From positions 434,001 to 498,000 of the forward strand of contig NZ_JNYV01000001.1 of assembly GCF_000717275.1 (NCBI RefSeq): 64,000 nucleotides of DNA. Reading direction: 5' to 3'. The notes under the pieces are model-generated. The model ran no database searches and was not told where the DNA came from. It saw only the letters and a program-made list of their open reading frames with translations. This document shows, piece by piece, positions 47,269-56,016 of the stretch (position 1 is the first letter of the stretch; each line of letters starts with the position of its first letter). The translations under genes and the position numbers were made by a program. Source of the stretch: Kitasatospora arboriphila. GTDB taxonomy: Bacteria > Actinomycetota > Actinomycetes > Mycobacteriales > Mycobacteriaceae.

Positions 47269-48070
47269 TCCCGTCGGGCTGCTCCGGGGTGTTGTCTTCG
47301 GACACACCGTCGATGACGCGCGTGCCGGTGCCACGGGAAGTGCCTTCGTCCGGGCCCGGTTCGGCTGCGACGGCGGCCTGATCCACAGACTCTTCCTTGT
47401 GTGCCCAACGGACCAAGAAGAACGTGGCAACAACTGCGGCCGCTGTCAGCGGCCACCCCATCCCGATCCGTGCGATCGCGAGAGCGCCGGTTTCGTCGTG
47501 GTCGTAGAGGAATGACTGCACGAGGTAGCGCACACCGAAGAGGGCTGCCCAGATGGCGGTCGCGATGTCGTAGGCGATCAACGTGCGCCGATGACGACGC
47601 CAGTCGGTTCCGTTGCCATTCAACGTGTTCCAGATCACGCCGACCAGGGGCCACCGGACGATGATGGAGACCACGAAGACGCCAGCGTAGAGCAGTGTCG
47701 TCCAGATGCCGAAGAGGAAGAACCCCTTCGCATCGCCCGTGCGGTGAGCGATGAACGCGCACACCGCCACGCCGATCACACCGGAGATCGCCGGCTGAAT
47801 GGGTTCACGCCGCACCAGCCGGACGAGGAAGATGACCAGCGCGGTGGCCAGGGCGGCGTAAATGGCCACCGTCAGATTCCACAGCGAGTTGGCCGGGACG
47901 AACACGAGGATCGGCACCGACGAGTAGATCAGCCCCAATACGCCGCCCATCTGCTCCAGCAGCGTCAGCGTGGGAGCGTCGGCCTTGTCGGCGTCACCCG
48001 GGATGTCGTTGGGCGGCACCCGCTCATCGCCATCTGGCTGCTGCCGATGAGCGCTGCCGTCAGCTCTCAC
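47240..48070 (-). CDS. DUF3159 family membrane protein
   Basis: A 276-residue membrane protein (Rv2693c place) with six to seven helices. Characteristic segments are LLEQMGGVLGLIYSSVPILV, PIQPAISGVIGVAVCAFIA and FFLFGIWTTLLYAGVFVVSI. The ends are polar. GTG at 48070 overlaps the OB-fold gene stop by 11 nt, so the two genes are likely coupled. The family is named after conserved domain only; the function is unknown. Confidence 0.88.
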   Translation of the reverse strand: MRADGSAHRQQPDGDERVPPNDIPGDADKADAPTLTLLEQMGGVLGLIYSSVPILVFVPANSLWNLTVAIYAALATALVIFLVRLVRREPIQPAISGVIGVAVCAFIAHRTGDAKGFFLFGIWTTLLYAGVFVVSIIVRWPLVGVIWNTLNGNGTDWRRHRRTLIAYDIATAIWAALFGVRYLVQSFLYDHDETGALAIARIGMGWPLTAAAVVATFFLVRWAHKEESVDQAAVAAEPGPDEGTSRGTGTRVIDGVSEDNTPEQPDGISGQAPPAR

Positions 48071-48431
48071 CGAGCAGCTCGTAGTACGGGTTGAACATCA
48101 CCTTGTTGCCGTCGTGCTCACCGATTCGGCCACGCACCGTCAACGTCCGTCCGGGTTCGATGCCGGGGATGCGATTGCGGCCGATGAACTTCAGGGTCAC
48201 CACGTCGGTTCCGTCGAAGAACTCGGCGACGATTCCGGTCTTCATGGCCTTTGAACAGGTCTGGACGGAGCGAAGCTCGCCTTGCATGGTCACCTCGTCG
48301 CCTGCCGAACAATCGCAGGCGCGCTGTGCACCTGCTTGTTGCGACTGCTGCGAGATGTCCTCGGCATCGAGTTGATCGATGTCTTCGGTGAGCCTGCGGG
48401 TGAGGCGTTTGAGATATCCGCCTGCGGTCAT
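48060..48431 (-). CDS. OB-fold nucleic acid-binding domain protein
   Basis: A 123-residue protein (Rv2694c place). The first 45 residues are helical (MTAGGYLKRLTRRLTEDIDQ); the rest is an OB fold: TMQGELRSVQTCSKAMKTGI, TDVVTLKFIGRNRIPGIEPG, LTVRGRIGEHDGNKVMFNPY. This resembles the anticodon-binding/RecG-type OB domain and should bind RNA or DNA. The ATG at 48431 is chosen over a longer frame. Divergent from the hydrolase gene. Confidence 0.87.
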   Translation of the reverse strand: MTAGGYLKRLTRRLTEDIDQLDAEDISQQSQQAGAQRACDCSAGDEVTMQGELRSVQTCSKAMKTGIVAEFFDGTDVVTLKFIGRNRIPGIEPGRTLTVRGRIGEHDGNKVMFNPYYELLGES

Positions 48432-48541
48432 TGCGCTTATGCACCCTTCGGGGACAATCGGGCTGGTGGGCACGGGGCTGTGCCTCCGCCAGAGTAGACC
48501 CCCGCACACCCGACTTCCACCCTCCACGGGAAGATCAACAG

Positions 48542-49270
48542 ATGCGCAGTTCAGAGGGGTCGCGAACGGCCCCTACACGTGCCGATCCGGTGGTCGTGGC
48601 GCTGCCCGGGACAGGGTCGGATGCCGACTACGCCAGACGTGCATTCGGGTCCACGGGACTGCCGGTCGTCGCGGTGGATCCGGACGGGACCGGGCTGGTC
48701 CGGGGCTACGAGCGCGCTCTGGATCGTGCCGCCGCAGACCACACCCAGGTGATTGCGGCGGGGATCTCCATCGGTGCGTGCGTTGCGGTGCAGTGGGCGT
48801 TGGCGCATCCGGCCGCGTGCGCCGGGGTGCTCGCGGCCCTGCCCCCGTGGCTCGGTTCTCCGCGCACGGCGCCTGCTGCGCACAGCGCAGCCTGGACCGC
48901 AGCGTTGATCCGCACCCACGGGTTGGAGGAGACGATCAGACAGATGTCCGCAGGCAGTCCGGCCTGGCTCTCCGCCGAATTGGACAGATCCTGGCGGGCC
49001 GCCGGTCCGCACCTGGTGTCACAACTGGACGAGGCCGCCAACTATGTCGCCCCAACCGTGGAAATGATTGCGGGACTGCGGGTCCCGCTGTCGATCGTCG
49101 CGGTGTCCGATGACCCGGTGCACCCGGCAGTCGTTGCGAAGGCGTGGCACGATGCCGCCGACAGCTCGGTGTCGGCCGAGATCTCGATGGCCCGATGGGG
49201 TGCGGACCCGGCGCTCCTGGGCCGCCTCGCGATCCGCGGCTGGCGCGACCTCACGGCCGCGCCCGGCTAG
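48542..49270 (+). CDS. Alpha/beta hydrolase
   Basis: A 242-residue hydrolase (Rv2695 place). PVVVALPGTGSDADY carries the oxyanion region, and the nucleophile elbow is GISIG with Ser76. An Asp (DDPVHPA) and a late arm follow. It lacks a signal peptide. The substrate is unknown. ATG at 48542 has GGGAAG 10-15 nt upstream. Its TAG stop overlaps the stop of the convergent DUF3710 gene in CTAG. Confidence 0.82.
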   Translation: MRSSEGSRTAPTRADPVVVALPGTGSDADYARRAFGSTGLPVVAVDPDGTGLVRGYERALDRAAADHTQVIAAGISIGACVAVQWALAHPAACAGVLAALPPWLGSPRTAPAAHSAAWTAALIRTHGLEETIRQMSAGSPAWLSAELDRSWRAAGPHLVSQLDEAANYVAPTVEMIAGLRVPLSIVAVSDDPVHPAVVAKAWHDAADSSVSAEISMARWGADPALLGRLAIRGWRDLTAAPG

Positions 49271-50103
49271 CGCTTGGGCTGATTGCGGAGCTGCTGCATG
49301 GCCGAACCGCGAGACACCGGACCCGGTTCGACCTCCGGTTCGGCCGGGGCGGGCGGCTCCGATTCGGCGGCCACGGCTTCGGCACCGCCCTGCACCATCA
49401 CGTTCGCCTGCGCAGACTGCGCCTGGGCCCCCGTGTCGGGTACGGCACCCGGAACATTCTGCTGACCGGCCGCCATCTGCTGCTGTGCGGCCGCGACCTG
49501 CTCGGCCAGCACGGGCGGCAGCACGATCGCCAGCGGGGTTCGGGGTGGATGTGGTTCGTCGCCGCGGCGGACGACCGTTTCGCTGACCACAGCCCGGGCC
49601 ACCTTCGACAGGCTCTCCGCACTGGCGGTCGGCGCACTGGCAACACAGCGGATCATCCAGCGCGGACCGTCGACGCCGATGAAACGATGAATGCCGCCGG
49701 GCACCGTGGCAACCACCTCACGCCCCCAGAAGCCGGTCTCGATGCTGGTCTCTGCTCCCTCGGCACGCAGGGACTCGGTCAGCTCGCCGACGACCTCGCG
49801 CCACTGCCCGCTCGATTTCGGCGCGGCGAAGGCTGCGACGGTGATCCGCCCGTGGGGCGTCACCAGATACACGGCTTGGGGTTGGTGGTCGGCGGTCATC
49901 TCCACGGTGACCTGACCGCCCTCGACCACGGGCACGAGTACCGAGCCCAGATCGAGATGCGAGTTCTCGAAGCCGGCATCTGCGGCCAGATCGCCTATGT
50001 CGTAAGGGCCTTCACCGCTACCGATGACCTTCGGTTCGACATCGGGCTCAGATGCCGCCCCGCGGGCGCGGCGGCCACGCCCGATTCCCTTGTCCCGTGC
50101 CAT
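49267..50103 (-). CDS. DUF3710 family protein
   Basis: A 278-residue protein conserved in actinobacteria (Rv2696c). The N-terminus is basic and low-complexity (GIGRGRRARG), the core contains GPYDIGDLAADAGFENSHLD, PQAVYLVTPHGRITVAAFAA and GPRWMIRCVASAPTA, and the C-terminal 70 residues are Pro/Ala/Gln-rich. No known activity. It starts 3 bp after dut ends, so the two form one operon. Confidence 0.9.
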   Translation of the reverse strand: MARDKGIGRGRRARGAASEPDVEPKVIGSGEGPYDIGDLAADAGFENSHLDLGSVLVPVVEGGQVTVEMTADHQPQAVYLVTPHGRITVAAFAAPKSSGQWREVVGELTESLRAEGAETSIETGFWGREVVATVPGGIHRFIGVDGPRWMIRCVASAPTASAESLSKVARAVVSETVVRRGDEPHPPRTPLAIVLPPVLAEQVAAAQQQMAAGQQNVPGAVPDTGAQAQSAQANVMVQGGAEAVAAESEPPAPAEPEVEPGPVSRGSAMQQLRNQPKR

Positions 50104-50106
50104 GGT

Positions 50107-50610
50107 TCAGACTCCCTTCGGCTGCGAGGCCCCCAACATCGCGTGGCCCCCACTCGATCCGTATCCGCCTGCGCCCCGGCTTGTCTCGTCCAGTTCGTCG
50201 GCCTCGACGAAGTCGAGCAACTCGACCTTCTGAACCAGCAGCTGGGCGATCCGGTCACCCCTGGCGATCGTGATCGCATCGTGCGGATCCAGATTGATCA
50301 GGCACACCTTGATCTCACCGCGATATCCCGAGTCGACAGTTCCCGGTGTGTTGACGATCGACAGTCCCGCGCGGGCTGCCAGGCCCGAGCGCGGGTGGAT
50401 CAGTCCCACCGTGCCCATCGGCAACGCTATCGAGATGCCGGTCGGTACCAAGGCCCGATGACCGGGTTCGAGCACCACGTCGATCGTGCTCGACAGGTCC
50501 ACACCGGCATCACCCGGATGGGCCCGCGTGGGTAGATCGATGCCCGGATCAAGACGCCTGACGGCGACGAACGGTGCATCGGCGGGGGTGCTGCCAGCGT
50601 TGGTTGCCAC
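50107..50610 (-). CDS. dut: dUTP diphosphatase (dUTPase)
   Basis: Hydrolyses dUTP to dUMP and keeps uracil out of DNA. The 167 residues carry the five trimeric dUTPase motifs: [36 protein letters not shown] with [17 protein letters not shown] with the catalytic Asp, [10 protein letters not shown], and the C-terminal [12 protein letters not shown] arm that closes over the nucleotide. The start is GTG at 50610, preceded by TAGTCT with a 6-nt spacer, so it is probably leaderless. The promoter overlaps that of the divergent DUF3093 gene. Confidence 0.96.
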   Translation of the reverse strand: MATNAGSTPADAPFVAVRRLDPGIDLPTRAHPGDAGVDLSSTIDVVLEPGHRALVPTGISIALPMGTVGLIHPRSGLAARAGLSIVNTPGTVDSGYRGEIKVCLINLDPHDAITIARGDRIAQLLVQKVELLDFVEADELDETSRGAGGYGSSGGHAMLGASQPKGV

Positions 50611-50616
50611 ACCGGA

Positions 50617-50626
50617 AGACTACGCT
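50617..50626. promoter_or_regulatory. Overlapping divergent -10 elements of dut and DUF3093
   Basis: On the - strand TAGTCT occupies 50622-50617 and ends 6 nt before the dut GTG. On the + strand TACGCT occupies 50621-50626 and ends 6 nt before the DUF3093 GTG. The two hexamers share the TA at 50621-50622. Only 22 bp separate the start codons, so each promoter's upstream part lies in the other gene's coding region. Confidence 0.6.
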
Positions 50627-50632
50627 GGGGAC

Positions 50633-51169
50633 GTGCCACCTCTTCCATCACCCGACCCTGCCGGTGACGCTGCCGGCACCCGCCCGACCCCATCCGAGGG
50701 GACCCATGACGAGCGGCTGCGGGTACCTGCCTGGTGGTGGCTGTTGGGCGTCGCGTTGATCGGATTGCTCGGGTACGAGGTGCAACTCGCCTTGCATCAG
50801 AGCTCGCTGAGCTGGATCGCCTACCTGGTACTCACCCCACTGGTCTTCTGGGGCCTGTGGTCGATGGGCCGCACGCGCGTACGGGTGGCCGACGGTGAAT
50901 TGTGGGCCCACAACGCCCATCTGCCGATCGAGGTGATCGACCGGGCCGCCGTGATCCCGGCCGCTGCGAAGAGTGCCGCACTGGGCCGGCAGCTCGATCC
51001 GGCCGCATTCCTGGTTCACAAGTTCTGGGTGAAGACGATGGTCTTGTTGGTTCTCGACGACCCCGACGACCCCACGCCCTACTGGCTCGTCAGTACGCGA
51101 CACCCCGAAAAGCTGGTGGCCGCGCTGGGATTACCAGACGCGGCCACCGAAGCCTCGGACCCGGGGTAG
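50633..51169 (+). CDS. DUF3093 family membrane protein
   Basis: A 178-residue protein (Rv2698) with two close membrane helices (about 33-70: WWWLLGVALIGLLGYEVQLA and IAYLVLTPLVFWGLWSM) and a C-terminal PH-like part with RTRVRVADGELWAHNAHLPI. The start GTG at 50633 is leaderless; a longer open frame runs antisense to dut and is rejected. The function is unknown. Confidence 0.85.
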   Translation: MPPLPSPDPAGDAAGTRPTPSEGTHDERLRVPAWWWLLGVALIGLLGYEVQLALHQSSLSWIAYLVLTPLVFWGLWSMGRTRVRVADGELWAHNAHLPIEVIDRAAVIPAAAKSAALGRQLDPAAFLVHKFWVKTMVLLVLDDPDDPTPYWLVSTRHPEKLVAALGLPDAATEASDPG

Positions 51170-51226
51170 TCGAACCCGCCGGCGATCATCGCCGTCCGCC
51201 ACACCGTGGTCGCGGACGGCGTTGTG

Positions 51227-51526
51227 TCATGCGCAGTCGACGCAGATGCGCGAGTTACCGTTCTCGGTCGCGAGTCGGCTGCGGTGGTAGACGAGGAAGC
51301 AGCTGGTGCATGTGAACTCGTCCGCCTGCTTCGGGATGACCCGCACCGAGAGTTCTTCACCCGACAGGTCGGCCCCGGGGAGTTCGAACGACTCGGCGGT
51401 GTCGCCTTCGTCGATGTCGACGGAGGCGGCTTGCGCCTCACTCCGCCGCGCTTTCAGTTCTTCGAGGGAGTCCTCGGATACCTCGTCGGATTCAGTGCGC
51501 CTCGGCGCATCGTAATCAGTTGCCAT
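51227..51526 (-). CDS. DUF4193 family zinc-ribbon protein
   Basis: A 99-residue protein conserved in all actinobacteria (Rv2699c). The N-terminus is acidic (MATDYDAPRRTESDEVSEDS), then a helix, and the C-terminal part is a ribbon with CTSC and CVDC spaced 25 residues apart. AAGGCGG precedes the start. Size and charge suggest a protein-protein or RNA polymerase-associated factor, but this is conjecture. An extra ATG one codon upstream is possible. Confidence 0.92.
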   Translation of the reverse strand: MATDYDAPRRTESDEVSEDSLEELKARRSEAQAASVDIDEGDTAESFELPGADLSGEELSVRVIPKQADEFTCTSCFLVYHRSRLATENGNSRICVDCA

Positions 51527-51529
51527 CAT

Positions 51530-51944
51530 TCCGCCTTAAAATAGAAGCGCCTGCGACTTTCAGGTTCCCGATGTATGCAGGTTCCAAAAGTCCCAACAAG
51601 CCGCGTACTTCCCCATCTGCAAAGTTCCGCGACGATGCCCCTTGGACAACGAGCCATCGATCAGTATTCGTTGCCGAACAGGAGCATGATTTCTGTGATT
51701 TTCGCCACAGTTGGTGGATAGTCTCTTTTTGGGCTGTCCAACCGAGGCGGCCGAAGCCTAGCCCAGCCGTTGCTCAGAGTCAATAACAACGGCCGCACGA
51801 GAACATTCCCGTCACAAGCCGCGTGCCGCGCATCATGCGCGACGCGGTCCAGATCGGCTGCGTGTCTGGCTGCGCGGCGTCGCGGTGTGTACCGACTACA
51901 GTTGACTCGCCCCACAACTGCGCGCGGAAGGCACCTGAGAACCC
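51530..51944. other. 415-bp intergenic region between DUF4193 and cei
   Basis: This divergent gap is AT-richer than its surroundings at 51530-51780. On the - strand upstream of DUF4193 it has two direct GGAACCTG copies and TATTTT. On the + strand before cei, TACAGT at 51897-51902 is a -10 candidate. An 84-codon open frame at 51661-51915 (- strand) has no ribosome binding site and shuffled-looking composition, so I do not call it a gene. Confidence 0.5.
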
Positions 51945-52625
51945 GTGGTTTCCCAGATCACCTACGGCTACCCCACCGATGATCGCGGTCGTCCCTTCCG
52001 GCGACGTCGCTACCTCCCGGCCATCATCGCTGCGGTGGTGCTTGCACTCATCGCTGCGGTGGTGTGGGCCGGTGCGCTGTCCTCCTCCGACACGCAGGCG
52101 ACCCCAACCGATTGTCCGCAACCTCAATCCCCGTCGGCTGCTCCCGAAGGACCCACACCCGTGGTGGGTACACCGGCCGCCACCGACGAGATGCTGCAGG
52201 TTCCGCCCGCCGCGTTGAGCAGTTTTCAGATCCGGGTCCTCAACGCGACGGACGAACAGGGCATGGCCCAGACCATCCTCGACGACCTCACAGCACTCGG
52301 ATTCCAGGCCGCACCGGAAAATGCCTACGGAGACGATCCCCTCTATCCGGATCGCAATCTCGATTGTTTCGGACAGATCCGGTTCGGCGAAGGTGGCAAG
52401 GCCGCCGCCGCGGCACTGTGGATCGCAGCGCCGTGCACGCAGCTGATCAACGACGGGCGCCCAGGAACCGACGTCGACCTCGCACTCGGCAACCACTACG
52501 GCGAGAGTGAACAGAATCAGGACGCGCTCGCCGTCCTCGACACGCTGCGGGTGGCCAATCCTTCCGACCCGAACACCGGCGCCGACCCTGCAGTGGTGGC
52601 AGCGGTGCACGACTCCCCCTGCTGA
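51945..52625 (+). CDS. cei: Cell envelope integrity protein Cei (LytR C-terminal domain)
   Basis: A 226-residue protein with one membrane helix (about 24-46, LPAIIAAVVLALIAAVVWAG) after a basic cytoplasmic N-terminus, and an external LytR_C domain (SSFQIRVLNATDEQGMAQTI). The M. tuberculosis homologue Rv2700 is needed for envelope integrity and virulence. The start GTG at 51945 has GGAAGG about 15 nt upstream. It precedes suhB in convergent orientation. Confidence 0.88.
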   Translation: MVSQITYGYPTDDRGRPFRRRRYLPAIIAAVVLALIAAVVWAGALSSSDTQATPTDCPQPQSPSAAPEGPTPVVGTPAATDEMLQVPPAALSSFQIRVLNATDEQGMAQTILDDLTALGFQAAPENAYGDDPLYPDRNLDCFGQIRFGEGGKAAAAALWIAAPCTQLINDGRPGTDVDLALGNHYGESEQNQDALAVLDTLRVANPSDPNTGADPAVVAAVHDSPC

Positions 52626-52659
52626 TCACCGACCGTCCGCCGGCGGCCGTCAACCGGAT

Positions 52660-53520
52660 CTAGTCCGGGATCGGCTCCAGGGCACCCAGCCGCGCCAGCA
52701 ACTCGCCCAATTCGTCGGCGATACCCGGAGCCATGGCCAGGGTGACGTTGCCCGCTGCGCTCCGTGATGTGGCGTCGGGGATCGTCACCACGGCGCCCGC
52801 CTCTTCGGCGATCAGCGACCCGGCCGCCCAATCCCACGGGCTCAGGCCGTGTTCGAAATGTGCGTCCACCGCCCCACTGGCCACCATGCAGAGATCGAGT
52901 GCGGCCGAACCGATCCTGCGGACGTCGCGGATGTGCGGCAGCAACGCGGAGATCAACTCGCCCTGGACCTGTCGACGCGCCGATCCGTAGCCGAAACCGG
53001 TGGCCACCAGTGCGAGCCCGACCTTGTCGATGGGGTTCGTCCGGAGCCGGACCGGACCCGAGCCATCATCCGAATACGCGCCCTCGCCGCGAGTGGCGGA
53101 GTAGGTGGTGCCGCGGACGACGTCGACAACAGCCCCGGCGACCGTGCGCCCGTTCACCTGAGCGCCGACCGAAACCGAGTACGCGGGAATGCCGTAGAGG
53201 AAGTTGACCGTGCCGTCGATGGGGTCGATGACCCACCGGACACCGGAAGGAACCTCGACCGAGCCACCCTCTTCTTCACCGAGCACGGCATCGCCCGGAC
53301 GCAGCGACGCGAGCAGCCCGCGGACCAGGCTCTCGGACTCGGTGTCGACGATCGTGACCGGATCGGTATCAGTACTCTTTGTCGACACCGATTGCGGTGC
53401 ATCAGTTTTCGTGAGACCGGACCCGAAGACCTCGGGCCTTCGGGTGCGAACGTGCTGTGCTGCCTGTTCGGCAACCTGGATCGCCACCGCGGTCAGGTCG
53501 GCCGGCTCGAGTTCCGCCAT
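52660..53520 (-). CDS. suhB: Inositol monophosphatase family protein SuhB
   Basis: Metal-dependent phosphatase of inositol phosphates, supplying inositol for phosphatidylinositol, PIMs and mycothiol. The 286 residues contain GEEEGG, the family signature WVIDPIDGTVNFLYGIP, and SPWDWAAGSLIAEEAG. The ATG at 53520 (MAELEPADL) is chosen; an earlier ATG at 53538 would add six residues. A longer open frame to 53988 is antisense to ppgK. The start lacks a good ribosome binding site. Confidence 0.93.
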   Translation of the reverse strand: MAELEPADLTAVAIQVAEQAAQHVRTRRPEVFGSGLTKTDAPQSVSTKSTDTDPVTIVDTESESLVRGLLASLRPGDAVLGEEEGGSVEVPSGVRWVIDPIDGTVNFLYGIPAYSVSVGAQVNGRTVAGAVVDVVRGTTYSATRGEGAYSDDGSGPVRLRTNPIDKVGLALVATGFGYGSARRQVQGELISALLPHIRDVRRIGSAALDLCMVASGAVDAHFEHGLSPWDWAAGSLIAEEAGAVVTIPDATSRSAAGNVTLAMAPGIADELGELLARLGALEPIPD

Positions 53521-53683
53521 TGCTACATGTGAGCACATCCCTGGCCGAAACGACGGGGCGACCCGGTGAACCGAACGCGAACAGATCCGCCCGACGTCGC
53601 GCAGAACCCTTGCGTGCTGACTAGCCTGAACAACGGCGGGCCGGTTGGTGTCACCGCCGTGTCGAGCCGAAGGAGCCGTTCTC

Positions 53684-54478
53684 GTGTCCAGTGAACCCGG
53701 GGTGTCCACCGAGTCGTTACCAGAGTCGAACAAGCTGGGGTTCGGCGTCGATGTCGGCGGATCGGGGATCAAGGGCGGGATCGTCGATCTGACCACCGGA
53801 CAGCTGGTCGGCGATCGATTCAAGGTCCTGACCCCGCAGCCGGCCACCCCTGAGGCCGTTGCCGGCGGCATCCGCGAAGTCGTCGGGCACTTCGATTGGA
53901 AGGGACCCGTCGGCGTCACCCTGCCCTGCGTCATCACCGGAGGCGTCGCACGCACCGCCGCCAACGTCGACAAGGGCTGGATCGGCACGGACGTCTACAA
54001 ACTGCTCGGTGCCGAACTGGGTGACCGACAGCTGTCGGTGCTCAACGACGCCGACGCGGCCGGGATGGCCGAAGACCGGTACGGCGCGGGCAAGGACTAC
54101 AAGGGCGTGGTGATGCTGCTGACCTTCGGTACCGGGATCGGCTCGGCGATCATGTTCGGCGGCACGCTCATCCCGAACACCGAACTCGGCCACATGGAGG
54201 TCGGTGGCAAAGAGGCCGAACACCGGGCGTCATCGAAGGTGAAGGAAGACAACGACCTGTCCTACTCCAAGTGGGCCGAGGAGGTGTCCGTTGTGCTGTC
54301 GGCGTACGAGGCACTGTTCTGGCCCGAGGTCTTCATCGCGGGTGGCGGGATCAGCCGAAAAGCTCACAAATGGATTCCTCATCTGACCAACCAGACACCC
54401 GTTGTACCGGCCACTTTGCAGAACACCGCCGGGATTGTGGGCGCCGCTATGGCGGTGGAGGCGGGGTTGCGACCCTAG
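53684..54478 (+). CDS. ppgK: Polyphosphate glucokinase
   Basis: Phosphorylates glucose with polyphosphate or ATP. The 264 residues belong to the ROK/ASKHA fold: FGVDVGGSGIKGGIVDLTTG (phosphate 1), LNDADAAGMAEDRYGAGKDY with the catalytic Asp, LLTFGTGIGSAIMFGG (phosphate 2) and ELGHMEVGGKEAEH. AAGGAG stands 8 nt before the GTG start at 53684. It matches Rv2702 in size and position before sigA. Confidence 0.95.
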   Translation: MSSEPGVSTESLPESNKLGFGVDVGGSGIKGGIVDLTTGQLVGDRFKVLTPQPATPEAVAGGIREVVGHFDWKGPVGVTLPCVITGGVARTAANVDKGWIGTDVYKLLGAELGDRQLSVLNDADAAGMAEDRYGAGKDYKGVVMLLTFGTGIGSAIMFGGTLIPNTELGHMEVGGKEAEHRASSKVKEDNDLSYSKWAEEVSVVLSAYEALFWPEVFIAGGGISRKAHKWIPHLTNQTPVVPATLQNTAGIVGAAMAVEAGLRP

Positions 54479-54485
54479 GTGCCGT

Positions 54486-54491
54486 TACAAT
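54486..54491 (+). promoter_or_regulatory. -10 element of sigA
   Basis: TACAAT, a near-consensus -10, lies 130 bp before the sigA start, just after the ppgK stop. A TTGCGA 13 bp upstream is too close for a normal -35. The leader of about 120 nt includes GACACCG (54558-54564) inverted at 54590-54596, so a folded 5' untranslated region is possible. Confidence 0.5.
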
Positions 54492-54621
54492 GGCATTCGA
54501 CTGGCTGTACGCCGGTTCCCCCCAAGCCCCCAGCTTCGCCGAGTGACATCTCGGCGGGACACCGTCTCCGCGGCGAAACCCACCGGTTTCGGTGTCACGG
54601 AGATAGCCCGAAAGGTCGTAC

Positions 54622-56016
54622 GTGGCAGCCACGAAAACCCGCCAAACCGAACCGGATACCGAGCAGTCGGAATCGGAGTCGGTGACCGCGTCGCGGGCGC
54701 GCAAGGCACCCGCAAAGAAAGCAGCCGCCAAGAAGACAGCCGCCAAGAAGGCCCCGGCGAAAAAAGCCCCGGCCAAGAAGGCAGGCGCAAAGCGCGCGAC
54801 CAAGAAGGTCGACGGCGCGCCTGATGGCGACATCATCGAAGGCGACGGTCTCGAACCGGATCCCTCGATCGATGACATCGACGTACCCGAGGGCGAACTG
54901 ACCGACGACGACGTGGTGGTCGTGGTCGACGACGACACTGTCGAGACCGGAGTCGCACCGGGCAAGGGCAAGGCCAAGAAGGCCGACGAAGATGTCGAAG
55001 AACCGTCCGAGACCGACAAGGCCTCCGGTGACTTCGTGTGGGACGAAGACGAGTCCGAGGCATTGCGGCAGGCCCGTAAGGACGCCGAGCTCACCGCGTC
55101 CGCCGACTCGGTCCGCGCGTACCTCAAGCAGATCGGCAAGGTTGCGCTCCTCAACGCCGAAGAGGAGGTCGAACTCGCCAAGCGCATCGAGGCCGGCCTG
55201 TTCGCCACCGAACGCATGCGGCGGATCACCGAGTCCGGAGAAAAGCTCACCGTGGCCCAGCGTCGCGATCTGTCGTGGATCTCGCGCGACGGTGGCCGCG
55301 CCAAGAACCACCTGCTCGAGGCCAACCTGCGTCTTGTCGTCTCCCTGGCCAAGCGCTACACCGGCCGCGGCATGGCATTCCTGGACCTGATCCAGGAGGG
55401 CAACCTCGGTCTGATCCGCGCTGTGGAGAAGTTCGACTACACCAAGGGCTACAAGTTCTCGACCTACGCCACGTGGTGGATCCGCCAGGCCATCACCCGG
55501 GCCATGGCCGACCAGGCGCGCACCATCCGCATCCCGGTGCACATGGTCGAGGTCATCAACAAACTCGGACGCATCCAGCGCGAGCTCCTGCAGGACCTGG
55601 GTCGTGAACCCACTCCCGAAGAGCTGGCCAAGGAGATGGACATCACGCCCGAGAAGGTGCTGGAGATCCAGCAATACGCGCGCGAGCCCATCTCGCTCGA
55701 TCAGACCATCGGCGACGAAGGCGACAGCCAGCTCGGTGACTTCATCGAGGATTCCGAAGCGGTCGTTGCCGTAGACGCCGTGTCGTTCACCTTGCTGCAG
55801 GACCAGCTCCAATCGGTGCTCGAGACACTGTCCGAGCGCGAGGCCGGTGTCGTCCGCCTGCGATTCGGCCTGACCGACGGGCAGCCACGCACCCTGGACG
55901 AGATCGGCCAGGTCTACGGGGTCACCCGCGAACGCATCCGCCAGATCGAGTCGAAGACCATGTCGAAGCTGCGTCACCCGTCACGGTCCCAGGTTCTGCG
56001 CGACTACCTCGATTAG
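54622..56016 (+). CDS. sigA: Principal RNA polymerase sigma factor SigA
   Basis: The housekeeping sigma-70 factor. At 464 residues it has an unusual N-terminus: Lys/Ala-rich repeats (AKKAPAKKA, about 28-62) followed by an acidic stretch, as in mycobacterial SigA. Region 1.2 begins [14 protein letters not shown]; region 2.3/2.4 is [19 protein letters not shown]; region 3 has [19 protein letters not shown]; region 4.2 ends [25 protein letters not shown] precedes the GTG start. The TAG stop overlaps the convergent hydrolase stop. Confidence 0.98.
   Translation: MAATKTRQTEPDTEQSESESVTASRARKAPAKKAAAKKTAAKKAPAKKAPAKKAGAKRATKKVDGAPDGDIIEGDGLEPDPSIDDIDVPEGELTDDDVVVVVDDDTVETGVAPGKGKAKKADEDVEEPSETDKASGDFVWDEDESEALRQARKDAELTASADSVRAYLKQIGKVALLNAEEEVELAKRIEAGLFATERMRRITESGEKLTVAQRRDLSWISRDGGRAKNHLLEANLRLVVSLAKRYTGRGMAFLDLIQEGNLGLIRAVEKFDYTKGYKFSTYATWWIRQAITRAMADQARTIRIPVHMVEVINKLGRIQRELLQDLGREPTPEELAKEMDITPEKVLEIQQYAREPISLDQTIGDEGDSQLGDFIEDSEAVVAVDAVSFTLLQDQLQSVLETLSEREAGVVRLRFGLTDGQPRTLDEIGQVYGVTRERIRQIESKTMSKLRHPSRSQVLRDYLD

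Noticed and set aside
51661..51915. 84-codon open frame in the DUF4193-cei gap
   Set aside because: No ribosome binding site, no recognisable domain and composition unlike the neighbours.
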